From NCBI GenBank assembly GCA_030762935.1, contig CM060900.1, positions 438,023,259-438,087,258 on the forward strand: DNA of 64,000 nucleotides. Reading direction: 5' to 3'. Origin of the DNA: Hymenopus coronatus (lineage: Eukaryota; Arthropoda; Insecta; Mantodea; Hymenopodidae). Positions 35,515 to 46,390 of this stretch are shown here, piece by piece. Every line of letters starts with the position of its first letter. The stretch's first letter is position 1. The notes beneath the pieces were generated by a model. It was not told the origin of the DNA. It made no database searches and saw only the letters and a program-made list of their open reading frames with translations. Position numbers and translations under genes: made by a program.

Positions 35515-37645
35515 TCATTATTGGAACAAAAGAAAATAAGCTGGATGAAAAAATATGAAAGTAATTTGATACGAGTCCTAAATGAAAATAATGCAAATGA
35601 GATATGGAAGTTTATGAAATCAATGTATAATAAATATGTAACAAAACCAAGTATACAACCAGGAGAATGGATGGAATATTTTAAAAAATTGTATGGGGAG
35701 AAAAAGAGTAAAAATGAGATAGGAAATTGGGAAATAGGTAATAACTATGTAGATATACTCGATGATATAATAAGAAGTAAAGAAATAATTCAACAGATGA
35801 AATTAATGAAGAGAAATAAAGCAACTGGAATAGATGGAATCCCGACAGAGTTCCTTAAGGAATGGTGCACTGAAATAAATAGAGTTAAGGTTTTAGTAGA
35901 CTTATTTAACACAATTAAAGTGAAGGGTTGTATACCAGATAAGTGGAGGAAAGCAATCATACATCCAATATAGAAAGGCAGGGGTAGTGTTGACAAACCA
36001 AACAACTTTAGAGGCATTGCATTATTATCACATGTAGCATAAAATGTTACTGTTATTATGGCAAGCAGGAATGAAACATGGGTTGAAGAATATAATATTT
36101 TCTCGGAACTTCAGATGGGCTTTAGAAAAGGGAGGAGGACAGTTGATAATTTATTTATTATAAAAGCTTTGGTAGATAAATACTTGAAAGACAAAAGAGG
36201 AAAGTTATACATGGATTTTGTGGATTTAGAGAAAGCATACGATAGGATAGAGCTTCAATTGCTGTGGCAGAAGTTGTTGACCAAAGGAGTGAGTAAACAA
36301 ATGGTGGACACCCTTAGAGCATTATATAAGGAAAATACTTTTTTTATAAGAATGGAGGAAGGGGTTGTAACAAGAGAAAGGCCTATTAAATTTATATATA
36401 GATGATGTATTAACAAAAATTGGGAGAAATAATTATTCTATGCCATTAATTAATAATATTCAGATTCCAGGATTACTGTTTGCAGATGATCTAGTTATTG
36501 GTGCAATTACAGTGAATGGCTTAAAACAATCCTTGCAAGCATTAAATAATTACTGTAAAGAATGGAGTTTAAAAGTGAACCAGGACAAGACGCAGATTTT
36601 AGTGTTCAAAAAAGGAGGGAAATTGAGCAAGTATGACAAATGGAAGAATGAGAATAAAAAAGAGCACAGGGTAGTGAGAGAATGTGTTTATCTAGCAGTT
36701 AAAATTGACAGTGGTGGCAATTGGGAAAAACAAAAGAAATTTGCATTGGCAAAAGGAAAAGGAGCTTTATCAGCTATTAGAAGTTGCAAATACAAAGTAC
36801 CTAATATAAATATTAGCTGGTTAGAAAAAGTGTACAATATGGTGGTTGAGGCAAAAATGCTATATGGGATAGAAGTATGGAGATTAGAAGGAGCATGGGA
36901 AGTCATAGACGAGGTGCATAGGACATTTTGCAAAGAAATACTTGGGTTACCAAATGCAACTGTTAGGCAGGTAGCACAAATGGAGCTGGGTAGAGTGGCA
37001 AGTAAGGGAAACATTATGGTAAGGGCATTGAAATTTTGACATAGAATAGTGAAATTGGAAGAAAGGAATTTGTTAAAACAGTGTTTAGTATATCAAGAGA
37101 AAAGTTTAAAGAACAAGGGAAGGGTAGACTGTCTCAGAAATAACCTGGAAAGTAGTGGGTTAGGGGAAATGTGGAGAAGAAGAGAATATAATGTGAATAA
37201 CTTCTGGAAGTTGGCAAGAAAAATATTTGAGGATATAGAAATACAAAAAATATTTAGTGAGATAACTGAAAAGAGATCTTTAGTTTTTTATATACCAATG
37301 AAAGGTTCATGGGAAAGGGAAAAGTACATAGATGTGACAAATAATGTCCTATATGTGCCGGAAATGAAGATATGGAACACATTTTATTTAAATGTAAAGG
37401 GACTGACATTTGGAGAAAAGAGTATATGAATAAGAAATGGTTTAAAATAGATAGAAATGTAGCAGTAGTTGGAATGTTTCAAAAAGATAGTAAGAAGATT
37501 GGACAATTCTTATACAAAGTGAAAAATAAATGGGTATGGACAGTAAATAGACAAAATGGTGTAATAAACTATTGTAAAATATGAATATGACCGGTAAAGT
37601 GCAGGGCTGAACACCTGTATAAAGCTTAGCATAAATAAATAAAAT
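35515..37645 (+). mobile_element. LINE ORF2 remnant: reverse transcriptase plus CCHC finger, broken
   Basis: One frame runs 35,521-36,405 with two stops (35,971 and about 36,040). It carries RNKATGIDGIPTEFLK, NNFRGIALL, LQMGFRKGRRTVDNLF and MDFVDLEKAYDRI (RT motif A). A second frame, 36,440-37,480, carries PGLLFADDLVIGA (motif C, FADD), CKEWSLKVNQDKTQIL and a thumb-like region, with one TGA (37,037) likely replacing Trp. After another frameshift a finger C-X2-C-X7-H-X4-C lies at 37,345-37,395 (CPIC...EHILFKC). The frame ends at TGA about 37,582, followed by a short 3' UTR and an AAATAAATAAAAT tail near 37,640. The block normally carrying the (R/K)QG motif between motifs A and C is deleted near 36,383, where reading jumps to LLNLYIDDVL. 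It is 5'-truncated, with no endonuclease. The layout fits the I/Jockey group. It is inactive but younger-looking than the copy at 9 kb. Confidence 0.9.
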
Positions 37646-37651
37646 AGACGA

Positions 37652-38500
37652 AAAATGCGATGTGTTCCATTCATATTTCGTTGTCTGCGTATTCTTAAAA
37701 CCATTTTTACTGAAGGTTATTATTTTATCAACACCATGTTAATCGTGATAAGCTTTAGCAGAACTTATCTTAAAGCTTGCTTCCTTGTAAGTGGAAGGGA
37801 AATAAGTGAATACACTAAAATAAAGCGATAACCACAAGTTTAAATGGAGTCGCTAGGCGATTCTCATTAAAATTTGCCTCTCTTTATATGTCCAGGATTG
37901 AAACTAAATACGAACGACTTCCTGTTTGAGAAAAGTGTATTATAATTCAAACTAATAACAAGGAAGACCTCGGAAAAGGTTAGCTCAAAAAAAAAAAAAA
38001 AAGTTTTGACGATATCTACACTTTTATGTAGTAAGTTTTTATCTATCCCAAACGGATTAACAGTTGTGTAAAACTCATTCAGGATGAAGAGAACTTTAGA
38101 GGCTATTCCCAGGAAATTCAAGATATGCATTTTATTTGTCATGTAAATATCTTCAATAATGTTCGTTTTTCTTATCGAAATCGTTGTAGCTATTTTTGAG
38201 AAAATAAAAATTGTCGAAAATGTTCGGTCTAGAGGGTAGTTTGAGGTGAGAGGACTTTCTTGAAAATCTTCGTTGGACATCCTTGGGAGATACTGAACTT
38301 AAATTCCAAATTTTGTATTTAACGGGTTTCTCGTTTTTGAGTTGTGCTGTCACAGATACACACATAAACATGGATGAATTCAGGTGACCTCAAAACATGT
38401 ATTTCCGGTGAAGTATCCGTTTAGAGCTTTTCGGTGGAATACATTATCTTCTCTAGCTACTATGTGCATTGCATATGTATGCTAGAGAAGGTCAAAGAAA
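37652..38500 (+). mobile_element. Family B repeat, copy 4, full length
   Basis: It starts GATGTGTTCCATTCATATTT directly after the LINE tail and ends in the terminal hairpin: CTTCTCTAGC (38,448-38,457) pairs perfectly with GCTAGAGAAG (38,481-38,490). Internal blocks include AATGAAGAGAACTTTAGAGG-like, GTATTTCCGGTGAAGTATCC and a short CA-rich segment. A 15-A run occurs at about 37,988. The minus-strand 137-codon frame across it is not conserved in other B copies. Confidence 0.85.
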
Positions 38501-38883
38501 TATATAAAGATGTAGAGGTCTTTAAAACACACCATATTGGAAAGCTTCTTTTCTGCCATTTCCAAGTTATTCATAATTAATTGTTTGAATTAATCAGTAG
38601 ATTGGCATTCCTTTTTTAGGTTATGCCTATTTTCAGTTGTTTCTCGCCATTTCAAGGAAAGATTGAATCATTTTATGGCTAGCATATAGCTTTCAGTTGT
38701 TAATCATTTGACTATCGTTAGTCCCTTTGTATCTGTAACGAAATGTGCCGGGTAGCCATCCTGCAAAGGTTTGTGTGGATTAAAACATGAAGTAGATAGA
38801 AAAATAAGCTCTCGTTTTGTACATTCACTAGTAAGCGATAGAGAGTAGGGGAACCCCTGTGACTACAACACGTCACAGTTCTT

Positions 38884-39430
38884 TTATTCTGATGCGTGGG
38901 GACTGAACAAAGACTACCTGGTCTGTAGCATCTTCAGAAAAGTCGGTGTTGTCTGTGAATAGTCCCTGGCTCTGTTCACTGGGTCGATGCTCCTATAGTC
39001 CCAATGTTATGCGAGAAGTATTACAACGAGATTGTATCTGCTGTTCATCAAATTCCTTGAGCATAAAACGTTTTAACTCTCTAAAATAATATATGCTTAC
39101 TTCCTTGCAGTGTAGCTGTTGTAGCTTGTGAAGAAGCGACATAAAAGATTTTTTGTGAAGCTCACAATGGCCTTTGTGCGCGTCGTACAGAATACTGACA
39201 TGGCCTTAGAGGTGCGGTCCTAATGCCAGTTCGTTTTCTTAATTACCATTGTGTCTGTTACCAGGGAAGAGAGGCGAGTACTTTCTGGAGATCAATATTG
39301 TAACAGACTCATTCTGCGCATCTCTGTAATGTACAGCAGTTTCCATAATTGTTGTCTACAAGCTTTTGGAGAGATTCAAGTTCTTTTCGTAGCGCTTCTT
39401 CGATTCCGGAGAGAATGCTTAACATTCTTT
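38884..39430 (-). pseudogene. Intronless ORF remnant, unknown protein
   Basis: On the minus strand one frame runs from about 39,207 to a TGA near 38,884 (about 107 codons) with a single TAG. Readable parts are HVSILYDAHKGHCELHKKSF, LKRFMLKEFDEQQIQS, EHRPSEQSQGLFTDNTDF and a C-terminal SPRIRIKEL. Just upstream in another frame, MLSILSGIEEALRKELESLQ (39,425-39,309) is helix- and Glu/Leu-rich. The composition is clearly protein-like. I recognise no family. It lies between inverted B copies 4 and 5, so it may be a transposon ORF, a gene fragment carried by that element, or a retrocopy. Confidence 0.45.
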
Positions 39431-39509
39431 TCTCCCTGGTGTTTCACTCTTAGAAAGCTGTTTCTGGCCAATAGGTCTATAGCGGCCGAAACAACCACTC
39501 TTTTGTAAA

Positions 39510-40326
39510 ACAGAGGAGGCCTCTTTCACTTTCTCTAACACTATCTACAATGTACATAGTAGGTAGAGAGGGTATTTTATTCCACTCAGAAGTTCGATAC
39601 CAAGATTTCACAGGAAATTGTTGTCTGTGTGCACAAAAACGATAACTTAATAACTTGGTATTTAAGTTTAGTATCTCCCAAGAATGGACACGAAGATTTT
39701 CAGAAAAATCCCTCCAGCCTAAACTACCCTTTACTTGAAACATTTTGCGAAATTTTCGATATTCTAACTATTCAGTTTCATTAAAGATGCTTGTATGACA
39801 AATAAAATGTGTATCCCGAATTCCTTTAAATAACCCTGAAGTCGTTTTTATTCTGAATGACTTTTGCGAAACTGGTAAACAGTAAGAGATAAACAGAAGC
39901 TTACTACATAAAGCATGTAGATCTCGTAAAACACACAATATATGCATATAGTTTTTGACAGAGCTAACCATTCCGGAGATACCTCCTGCTTTTGGTTTCA
40001 GTTTCAAAATACTTAAACTAACCCCAGTCGGGGTGCCCTTATCGTTCCATATCTCTTTTATTTTACTCCCGGCCATCGACAAAGATTCAAATTTCAATGG
40101 CAATCTATAGGGACAGCTTCTTAAGGATTTGACTGTGGGTTTAGCCTATTGCATTCTTTTATTCCCCTTCTACTTATGTCTATTTACTTAATAAAAACTA
40201 AGTAATAATACCATTTCTGGAAACGTTTACCTTGATCAGCATTATGGAGATAAAATATTGATATTTTGTAAGAATAGTTTGTTTGCAGAACAGACGGAGA
40301 AAGTCATGTGAACGGAACACATAAGA
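39510..40326 (-). mobile_element. Family B repeat, copy 5
   Basis: The reverse copy begins at its 3' hairpin region (CACTTTCTCTAACACTATCT, AATGTACATAGTAGGTAGAG) and ends at its 5' landmark (GGAGAAAGTCATGTGAACGG, AACACATAAGATG). It is followed within about 8 bp by copy 6 in the same orientation. Confidence 0.85.
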
Positions 40327-40329
40327 TGT

Positions 40330-41150
40330 TTTTCACTTTCTCTAGAACGTATGTACAATGTACATAGTAAGTAGAGAAGATATTGTGTTCCATAGAAAAA
40401 TTTGATTACGATGTTTCACCGGAAATACGTGCTTTTAGCCCCCCTGAACCAATAAAAGATATTTGTAGAAAAAGGTTTGTGTGTCTGTTCCAACGTTGTA
40501 TTTTAAGTTTAGTATTTCCAAACAATGCTATACAAATCTTCATGAAAATTTTCCCACCGCAAACTACCCTCTATGTATATGGAAAAATTTGCGAAAATGT
40601 TTATTTTATTGAAAATGACTCTAAAAATGTAGATTAAAATACGATATATTAAATATATTTACATGGCAAGTACAACGTATATTTTCGATTTCCTGGGGAT
40701 AGCCTCTGAAGTCCTCTTCATTCTGAATAACTTTTGTTTAACTGGTAAACCGTAAGTGATATACAATGGCTTACTACATAATAAAATATAAATCTTGTCA
40801 AAACACAATGTATGTCATCTACATTCTCGCTGTGGAGCTGCTTCCGAGATATTCCTTATTATTGGTTTCAATTTTAAAATATTTTTCTCAGATAGGAAGT
40901 CGTCTGCGTTTCTTTTGGTTTACTCCTGGCCATGCAAAGAAGCGTATTTCAATGATAATCGCATTTCGAAAGCTTTTAAAATGTTTCATTATCTATGTAG
41001 TCTAGGAAATTCCGTTAATTTCCTTCTGCTTATAGAGAACCAAGTAATAGAACCAACTTAGTAACGTATATATAAAAAATAGTATTTGTAAGAGGTTTGT
41101 TTTGCAGAGCAAGTAGAGAAAGTTGTGTGAATGCAATACATCAGAGTTTT
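40330..41150 (-). mobile_element. Family B repeat, copy 6, tandem to copy 5
   Basis: It begins with the 3' hairpin: TTCTCTA (40,338-40,344) pairs with TAGAGAA (40,372-40,378), enclosing TATGTACA and TGTACATA around one A (40,350-40,366). It ends GTAGAGAAAGTTGTGTGAAT and ACATCAGAG at about 41,147. The 3' end of copy 6 abuts the 5' end of copy 5, so the pair is a head-to-tail dimer. Confidence 0.85.
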
Positions 41151-41362
41151 TGCTCCAAAGCTTTAACTGTGTTAAAGGCGAGGTACATACTAAATATTCC
41201 TAATGATTCCTACTTATACACTTCCGTAGGTATTTGTTGTGACAAAACTTTTCTGGAAATCACCTGCTGCCCACTTGACCACTGCATTTACTATGAGAAT
41301 ATATTACATCGTTTTGTTCATCATGTTATGATAATAAACACAATAGGCAGGGATGTACACCT

Positions 41363-41640
41363 GTCCTCCGTGGTCTAGAGTCACATATTAGTCTCTGGTT
41401 GCCAAAGTCGCGGGTTCAAACCCAGCGGAGGCGATGTTTTTTTGTTTTTTTTTCCGAATATAAAAATACCTAGCATGGATTCCTTCGGAAGAAAAGTAAA
41501 GCCGGTGGCTCGGTGTCATAGATTTGTTGTTAATAAAAGAACCTAAAGAGGCCTCTGAAAAAAATTAAGCGGTTTGTCATGCCCAGTATAGAATGGGACG
41601 CTGAAAGCTATAACAGTAAAAGAACGTTCATAAATAATAA
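41363..41640 (+). mobile_element. SINE family D
   Basis: Head TGTCCTCCGTGGTCTAGAGT with GTCGCGGGTTCAAACCCAGCGG, then CTAGCATGGATTCCTTCGG, AGAGGCCTCTGAAAAAAATT and GGGACGCTGAAAGC, ending GAACGTTCATAAATAATAAC. A T-rich expansion follows the head. Confidence 0.85.
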
Positions 41641-41939
41641 CTTAATTAATGGATTACACTTGGGTGTATGAAAAGTGGGTCATTCCTCTTGGTTGCAACA
41701 GTGCTTTCCACATTCAGGTAACCAACCTTTGACTTCCGCCAGCCTGTATCTGTTCTTTGTGTAACTGGTCAGAAAAACATCTCACGGACATAACCAAATC
41801 AATAAGGAAGGTTATAATAATTGTGAATTGGAAGGGTGGATCATATACTGCCCCAATGAAAGAGTTCCGCTGTGATAGGTCAACAAGGAAAAGCTAAACA
41901 AATTAAAAAGTTATTGAGGAAGGAGTGAATTAAATTAAT

Positions 41940-42205
41940 TTTTATTTGACTCTGTTTAACTGCTATGGTTCTCAGCGTCCCATTCTATATTGAGTGTGAA
42001 AGACCACACAATTTTGTTCAGAGGCCTCTACCAGACTTGAGGATCTTCTATGTGCCATAAATCTACCACACGGTACCACAGGTTTTATTTCCCCTCCGAA
42101 GGAGACCAATGATTTTCATACCCGAAAAGAGTTTCAAAGCCCTCAACCAGATGTTATCCTACGACCTCGGGACTTTTAGGCTAGCACGGAGGACGGCTAG
42201 AGGAA
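41940..42205 (-). mobile_element. SINE family D, reverse copy
   Basis: The minus strand shows the D head (CCGTCCTCCGTGCTAGCC), CGTGTGGTAGATTTATGGCA, AGAGGCCTCTGAACAAAATT and GGGACGCTGAGAACC, with an AAATAAAAA end at 41,940. It faces the copy at 41,363. Confidence 0.8.
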
Positions 42206-42344
42206 AGTGTGAAGGATTATTTACACGTGTCGTTAAATTGAACAACAGCTACGACTGTGACATAAGTGAGAGCTTTCATCAATAACATGGAGACGAAATT
42301 AAAGTTATTGCCGTTATCAAATGGGAATAATCAATCTAATAAAT

Positions 42345-42500
42345 ATAGTCGTTAATCCCGTGTCTTAGATTTGCGGCACGTGAAAAAACCCCAAGCCCGA
42401 TAAAGAGGCATTTAAACAAAATTAAGCAATCTTTCACGCCCAATATATAATGGGACGCTAGAAACTGCAGCAGTTAAACAGCGTCCATAAATAAAACGTA
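42345..42500 (+). mobile_element. SINE family D, 5'-truncated
   Basis: Only the 3' half is present: CCCGTGTCTTAGATTTGCGG, AAATTAAGCAATCTTTCACG and GGGACGCTAGAAACTGCAG, ending CGTCCATAAATAAAACG. The head is missing, as expected from incomplete reverse transcription. Confidence 0.8.
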
Positions 42501-42504
42501 GTTT

Positions 42505-44325
42505 CAAACCGATATTAAGAAAACAACAGTGGAGCATGAAAATATAAGGTTTAATTTTTAATATTACCCTACAAAAGTTCGGCCGTATTTGGTGGGCGGT
42601 AAAATATTCAACCAATCCGGTGACTAGAATTATGCTTGGGGGTAGGTGGTCACGCATGTGGAGGGCGGTTTGATTTCATCAGCACCATTTTAAATAGCTC
42701 AATTCCATTATAGGCTATATTTTATGCACGAGGGTGCACGATACATATGCAGTATATCCCTTTGTGTTGACTTACACACATTTTATGTAAAACTCGAATC
42801 CACATGCTATTAAACGGCTAAAATTGCCAAATAGGTTATATTCTCATGAGTTTCTATATTCTCTATCGCTTTTTAGTGAATATGCAAATTATTCTTACGA
42901 AAGCTTACACACATACAAACTTCCTCGACAAAAATCTATGAATAAATAGATAAACATGATTTTATAAATACAAAGGGAGCAGTTATTATATATTATATAA
43001 CTGGAGCGCAGTAATTTCGTTCTTTGACAAGTACTATTGCCACACAGCTATAATACAGTTTTATCTTTGTCTGTGGAGAAATTTCACCTAGAAACGTTAT
43101 GAGTAATAACAGCTTTTCTTTCAAATGCAATTTTCAAGAAATACGGAAGGAAATGTTGCACAGTAAAAAATAATTTGTTCCTAATTTTGATTGTAACAGT
43201 CATTTAAGCTTCTCAAATATTATCGGTATAATAAATGAGCAAAGTCTTTAATTTTCTTTAAATGTGCTATTTTCCAAGCGCTAGCAAAATGAATGCTATC
43301 ATTTCATAAGTTTAAAAGGACCGACCTGTAAAAACTGTCCAACATTTTGGAACGATTGATGTTTGCATTTTAGCACATTAATATATCTTAGATCTTGTAG
43401 GTTAATAGGCAGGAGTTATTTTCAGCCACTTGCAGTTTAATGCCTTGTCGCATGACTTTTTCAATGGAAGTTTAATGGTAGCATATGACACTCCAAACAT
43501 TAGAAGGCGTATTTCTCTAAATAAATTTTCCAACGCATGTTTGAAATTCTCCTAAATGTCATAATATTATAATAAATACAAATAAATATTACAATAAATA
43601 CTTATATTAGCAAACTTAGTTAACCCAAAAAAAAATAATAAAAAAGTATGAATAATTTATAACACCATTTCCTGCTAAAATATTTAAATCATTTGAAATT
43701 CATCCGATAATTTTTAAAGTGATATTTATGGAATATAATACTAAGTTTTATCACATGATTTCGAAAACTGAAGCACAAGGAGCTTTGTTTTGTTAGAGTA
43801 GCGATAAAAATAAATACCTTTGGCTCTCTAAAACTGCTTGGTGCATTTGTCTTAAAATTTCACAATTAGTTACTTACCAATAGCAATTGAGATTGTAAGA
43901 AATGAAAGTAATGGCTAAAGAAACGTTGAATTTGAAATTTTCACAGGTTGGTCCCATTAAGCTGAGCGCTTAAACATTAAAACATCGTCTGGCATAAATG
44001 ACAAAAAGCACTGGAAGCGCAAAAATGTCATGTGTCTCTGCTCTCGAAGAAAGAGAGAAATCCATCATTTTGTTGAGCAGATGATTATAGTACTGTTGCA
44101 CATTTCCTATAATTAGATAATAATCATTATGGCTATTGAACAGCCAGAAAAATGCTACAGGATAATTCTGGCATATCAAGGTTAGCAAAAACATTGTCTT
44201 CATGCTCCAAGCGTTGTCAGATTTAAATGATCGATAAGCATGATGGAGCCATGTCTATTGTTTGTTTATGTAAATGTCAGCATTATATTACTGATCGATG
44301 GTTTTCGGGTGATTGGTTTACTAGA
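42505..44325. other. No gene seen
   Basis: AT-rich. A minus-strand 77-codon frame (44,203-43,970) starts with a hydrophobic MKTMFLLTLICQNYPVAFFW stretch that mimics a signal peptide, but its codons are AT-driven and there is no splice or family support. Confidence 0.4.
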
Positions 44326-44329
44326 GTTT

Positions 44330-44555
44330 ATAAATTAAATCAAATGATAACTGGGAAAGCAAATTTTGGAGGGAAACATTCCAGGCTTGAGTTTAGTTAC
44401 CTACCCGGAATTTTCCAGTTACAGAGACTGAGGAAAACCTGAAAAAAAATTAGAAAAACTATTACAGGGAAGACAGCCCTTCTGGGATTTGGACCGCGGA
44501 CCTCTCCTTTAAATTCCAGGCCTTAACGACCTAGGCTATCCGTTTTGGTAATCCA
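44330..44555 (-). mobile_element. tRNA-derived SINE, family K
   Basis: The minus-strand head contains ATAGCCTAGGTCGTTAAGGC (A-box type) and GAGGTCCGCGGTCCAAATCC (B-box), followed by CAGAAGGG and a body with GGTTTTCCTCAGTCTCTGTA. A single copy in the window; the right boundary is near 44,552. Confidence 0.55.
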
Positions 44556-44967
44556 TTTTAAGGATAATTAAAGAGCTAGCCATCATTAATGCTATTTATA
44601 TAAATACTCTTTTTTAAAACATAAATTTCAAGTTTGGCTTTGATTAATGCATTCCGGCGTAACGGCACTTAGGATGCATTGAAAACTCTGATCCGCAGCG
44701 GCAGTAAGCACTTGAAAGTGAGCCCAGTCCATCGTTAGAACTTTTTCAAAGTGAATTTACGCTGAAACCAATTGAAAAGTCTTATCACTGATGTACTACA
44801 AGCTAGTACTATTCCTGAAATATGAAGAATAACTCAGACAGAAAAAATACAGATATACAGAATGACAGGAATTATCATACGGTGTTTGAAAGAGCGCAAT
44901 AGAAGCAATTGGGATAGCAAAATCCGATAGTAAATTTTGGTATCCTTCTTAGTTTTAATTTCAATAG

Positions 44968-45220
44968 ATCAAACTAAAAAAGATGAGCACCTGACGCCTC
45001 CGCCACAATGTGGCTTCGCCTCCATTTGTTACCCTGATATCACCAGTTCTTATGGTGAACGTGACTTGGCCAACTTCGGTACCTACATCAGATACAACGA
45101 CGTCGCAGTGTCTTCACTAAATATTACGTATCGTGACGGGTGCAACCACTACTTAGGATGGGATAGTTATGGGATGTACCTGAGAAGAGGCCATCAAAGT
45201 GGTTACTATCTAGGAAACCG
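44968..45220 (+). CDS. Internal exon, possible beta/gamma-crystallin-like domain
   Basis: The frame is open with clearly coding-like, GC-richer codons. It is bounded by an acceptor (TTTTAATTTCAATAG, 44,953-44,967) and a donor (ACCG/GTAAAG, 45,221). There is no ATG at its start, so it is read as an internal exon (enters in phase 1, leaves in phase 2). The peptide has CGFASICYPDITSSYGER, then YIRYNDVAVSSLNITYRDGC and LGWDSYGMYLRRG. A ..YxDxxxxYGE.. stretch followed some 20 residues later by (Y/F)ND..VSSL, then GC and a second aromatic-Gly block, is the pattern of beta/gamma-crystallin Greek-key motifs. The three Cys suggest a secreted protein. The fold is my inference and may be wrong; an unknown secreted domain is the alternative. 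Upstream and downstream exons of the same gene are not identified. Confidence 0.5.
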
Positions 45221-45483
45221 GTAAAGTTTGTGAAGAGTGACACATATTTACAGAGGGGAAGTTCTAGATTTTGAAATTGGTTTTTAATTAAATTAAATAT
45301 GGTACTGTAATAATCAGTCCAGAGACTTTTGAGACAGCGGAAGGGGATGTAAGGTCATCACATGGCTGCACCGGTTGCTATCACAAAGTGCCGACACACA
45401 CAACCAAATTATGCACGAGCAAGTATTTTCCTGACGTTGCCCATTCTCTGACCAAAGAATAAATCACACTGCAACAAGAAAGA

Positions 45484-45637
45484 ATGGCAGAAGTAGACAG
45501 CTCTAGACAGCTGATAGCATTACGTGTGTGGATGAGGCAGTTGTCCGGTGATCCATGTGCCGAAGGCGAAAGTTTCCGACTTAACACGAAGGAGACACAA
45601 CGACGAGTGATGCAGATTCCTGCTAGCACGTGTCTGG
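45484..45637 (+). CDS. Possible first coding exon, unknown protein
   Basis: ATG at 45,484 lies in a good start context (A at -3, G at +4). It opens 51 codons that end at a strong donor (CTGG/GTAAGTGAG, 45,638). Peptide: MAEVDSSRQLIALRVWMRQL, then SGDPCAEGESFRLNTKE and RRVMQIPASTCL. No family is recognised. The minus strand is also open across this region for 136 codons, which weakens the strand call, and the segment could be part of a repeat. It starts 263 bp after the crystallin-like exon but cannot be its direct continuation because it has its own ATG. Confidence 0.35.
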
Positions 45638-45949
45638 GTAAGTGAGGTATGCTAAAACTGGGGGCATTAAATGTCGTCTCTCGGGCAGACTTCGCTCTAC
45701 TTTTATGTAAATTTACATCAGGATGACTTGTATAGCTGCAAATTGTGTTCGAACGTATGAGCCTGGAATGCCGCTTTCCCCTAAAAATCACACAATATAC
45801 CTCTGCTTACATAATCCTCCAGGAAATTATTCGCACGAATGCTAGACCAACTTTATGGCTTCACTTAAATTATGTCCCGAATATTGCGATTCTATAAAGT
45901 TACATGTATGTTAATCTTATAAGGATATAATCGTTAAAATATGTTTAAC

Positions 45950-46390
45950 ATTTTTATTGTATGTAAATATAATATTTATAATTTTCTGTAAAACCCCATA
46001 AAAACCTCCTATTTCTGAATGAATTTTGTGTAACTGGTAAACCGTAAGGGTTAAAACGAATCCTATAGACAAAAAGTATAGGTAGCAGCTTTAGTGGCGT
46101 TAAAATGTTCCTATGTGTTACTTTTAACTGCTTTAAATTTGTCAATGCATTTAAATTTTTCTAGTGCGAAGTCGCTATTATTATTTTTTCCTCGTGGTTT
46201 TATAACGGAATTTCAAAGCTATTTTGTAGCGATCCATTGTTTAAAAATCCTTCTGTGTGTAACCTATATAATGTGTAAAGAAATTTTCTTTCCATTAACA
46301 AGATGTAGATAGAAAAATTAGCTTTAGTAAGTATAGTTTGCAGAAGAGTGAGTATATAAAGACATGTGAATGAGAAGTATATACATATTA
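45950..46390 (-). mobile_element. Family B repeat, copy 7, partial
   Basis: The reverse B blocks TGAATGAATTTTGTGTAACT, GGTAAACCGTAAG, GTTTGCAGAAGAGTGAGTAT and ACATGTGAATGAG are present. The 3' hairpin half is missing. Confidence 0.7.

Noticed and set aside
37867..38280. 137-codon minus-strand frame
   Set aside because: It is inside family B copy 4; the frame is not kept in the other full-length B copies, so it is not coding.
43970..44203. Minus-strand frame with a signal-peptide-like start
   Set aside because: AT-driven hydrophobic codons, no splice sites, no family resemblance; similar frames occur by chance in AT-rich DNA.
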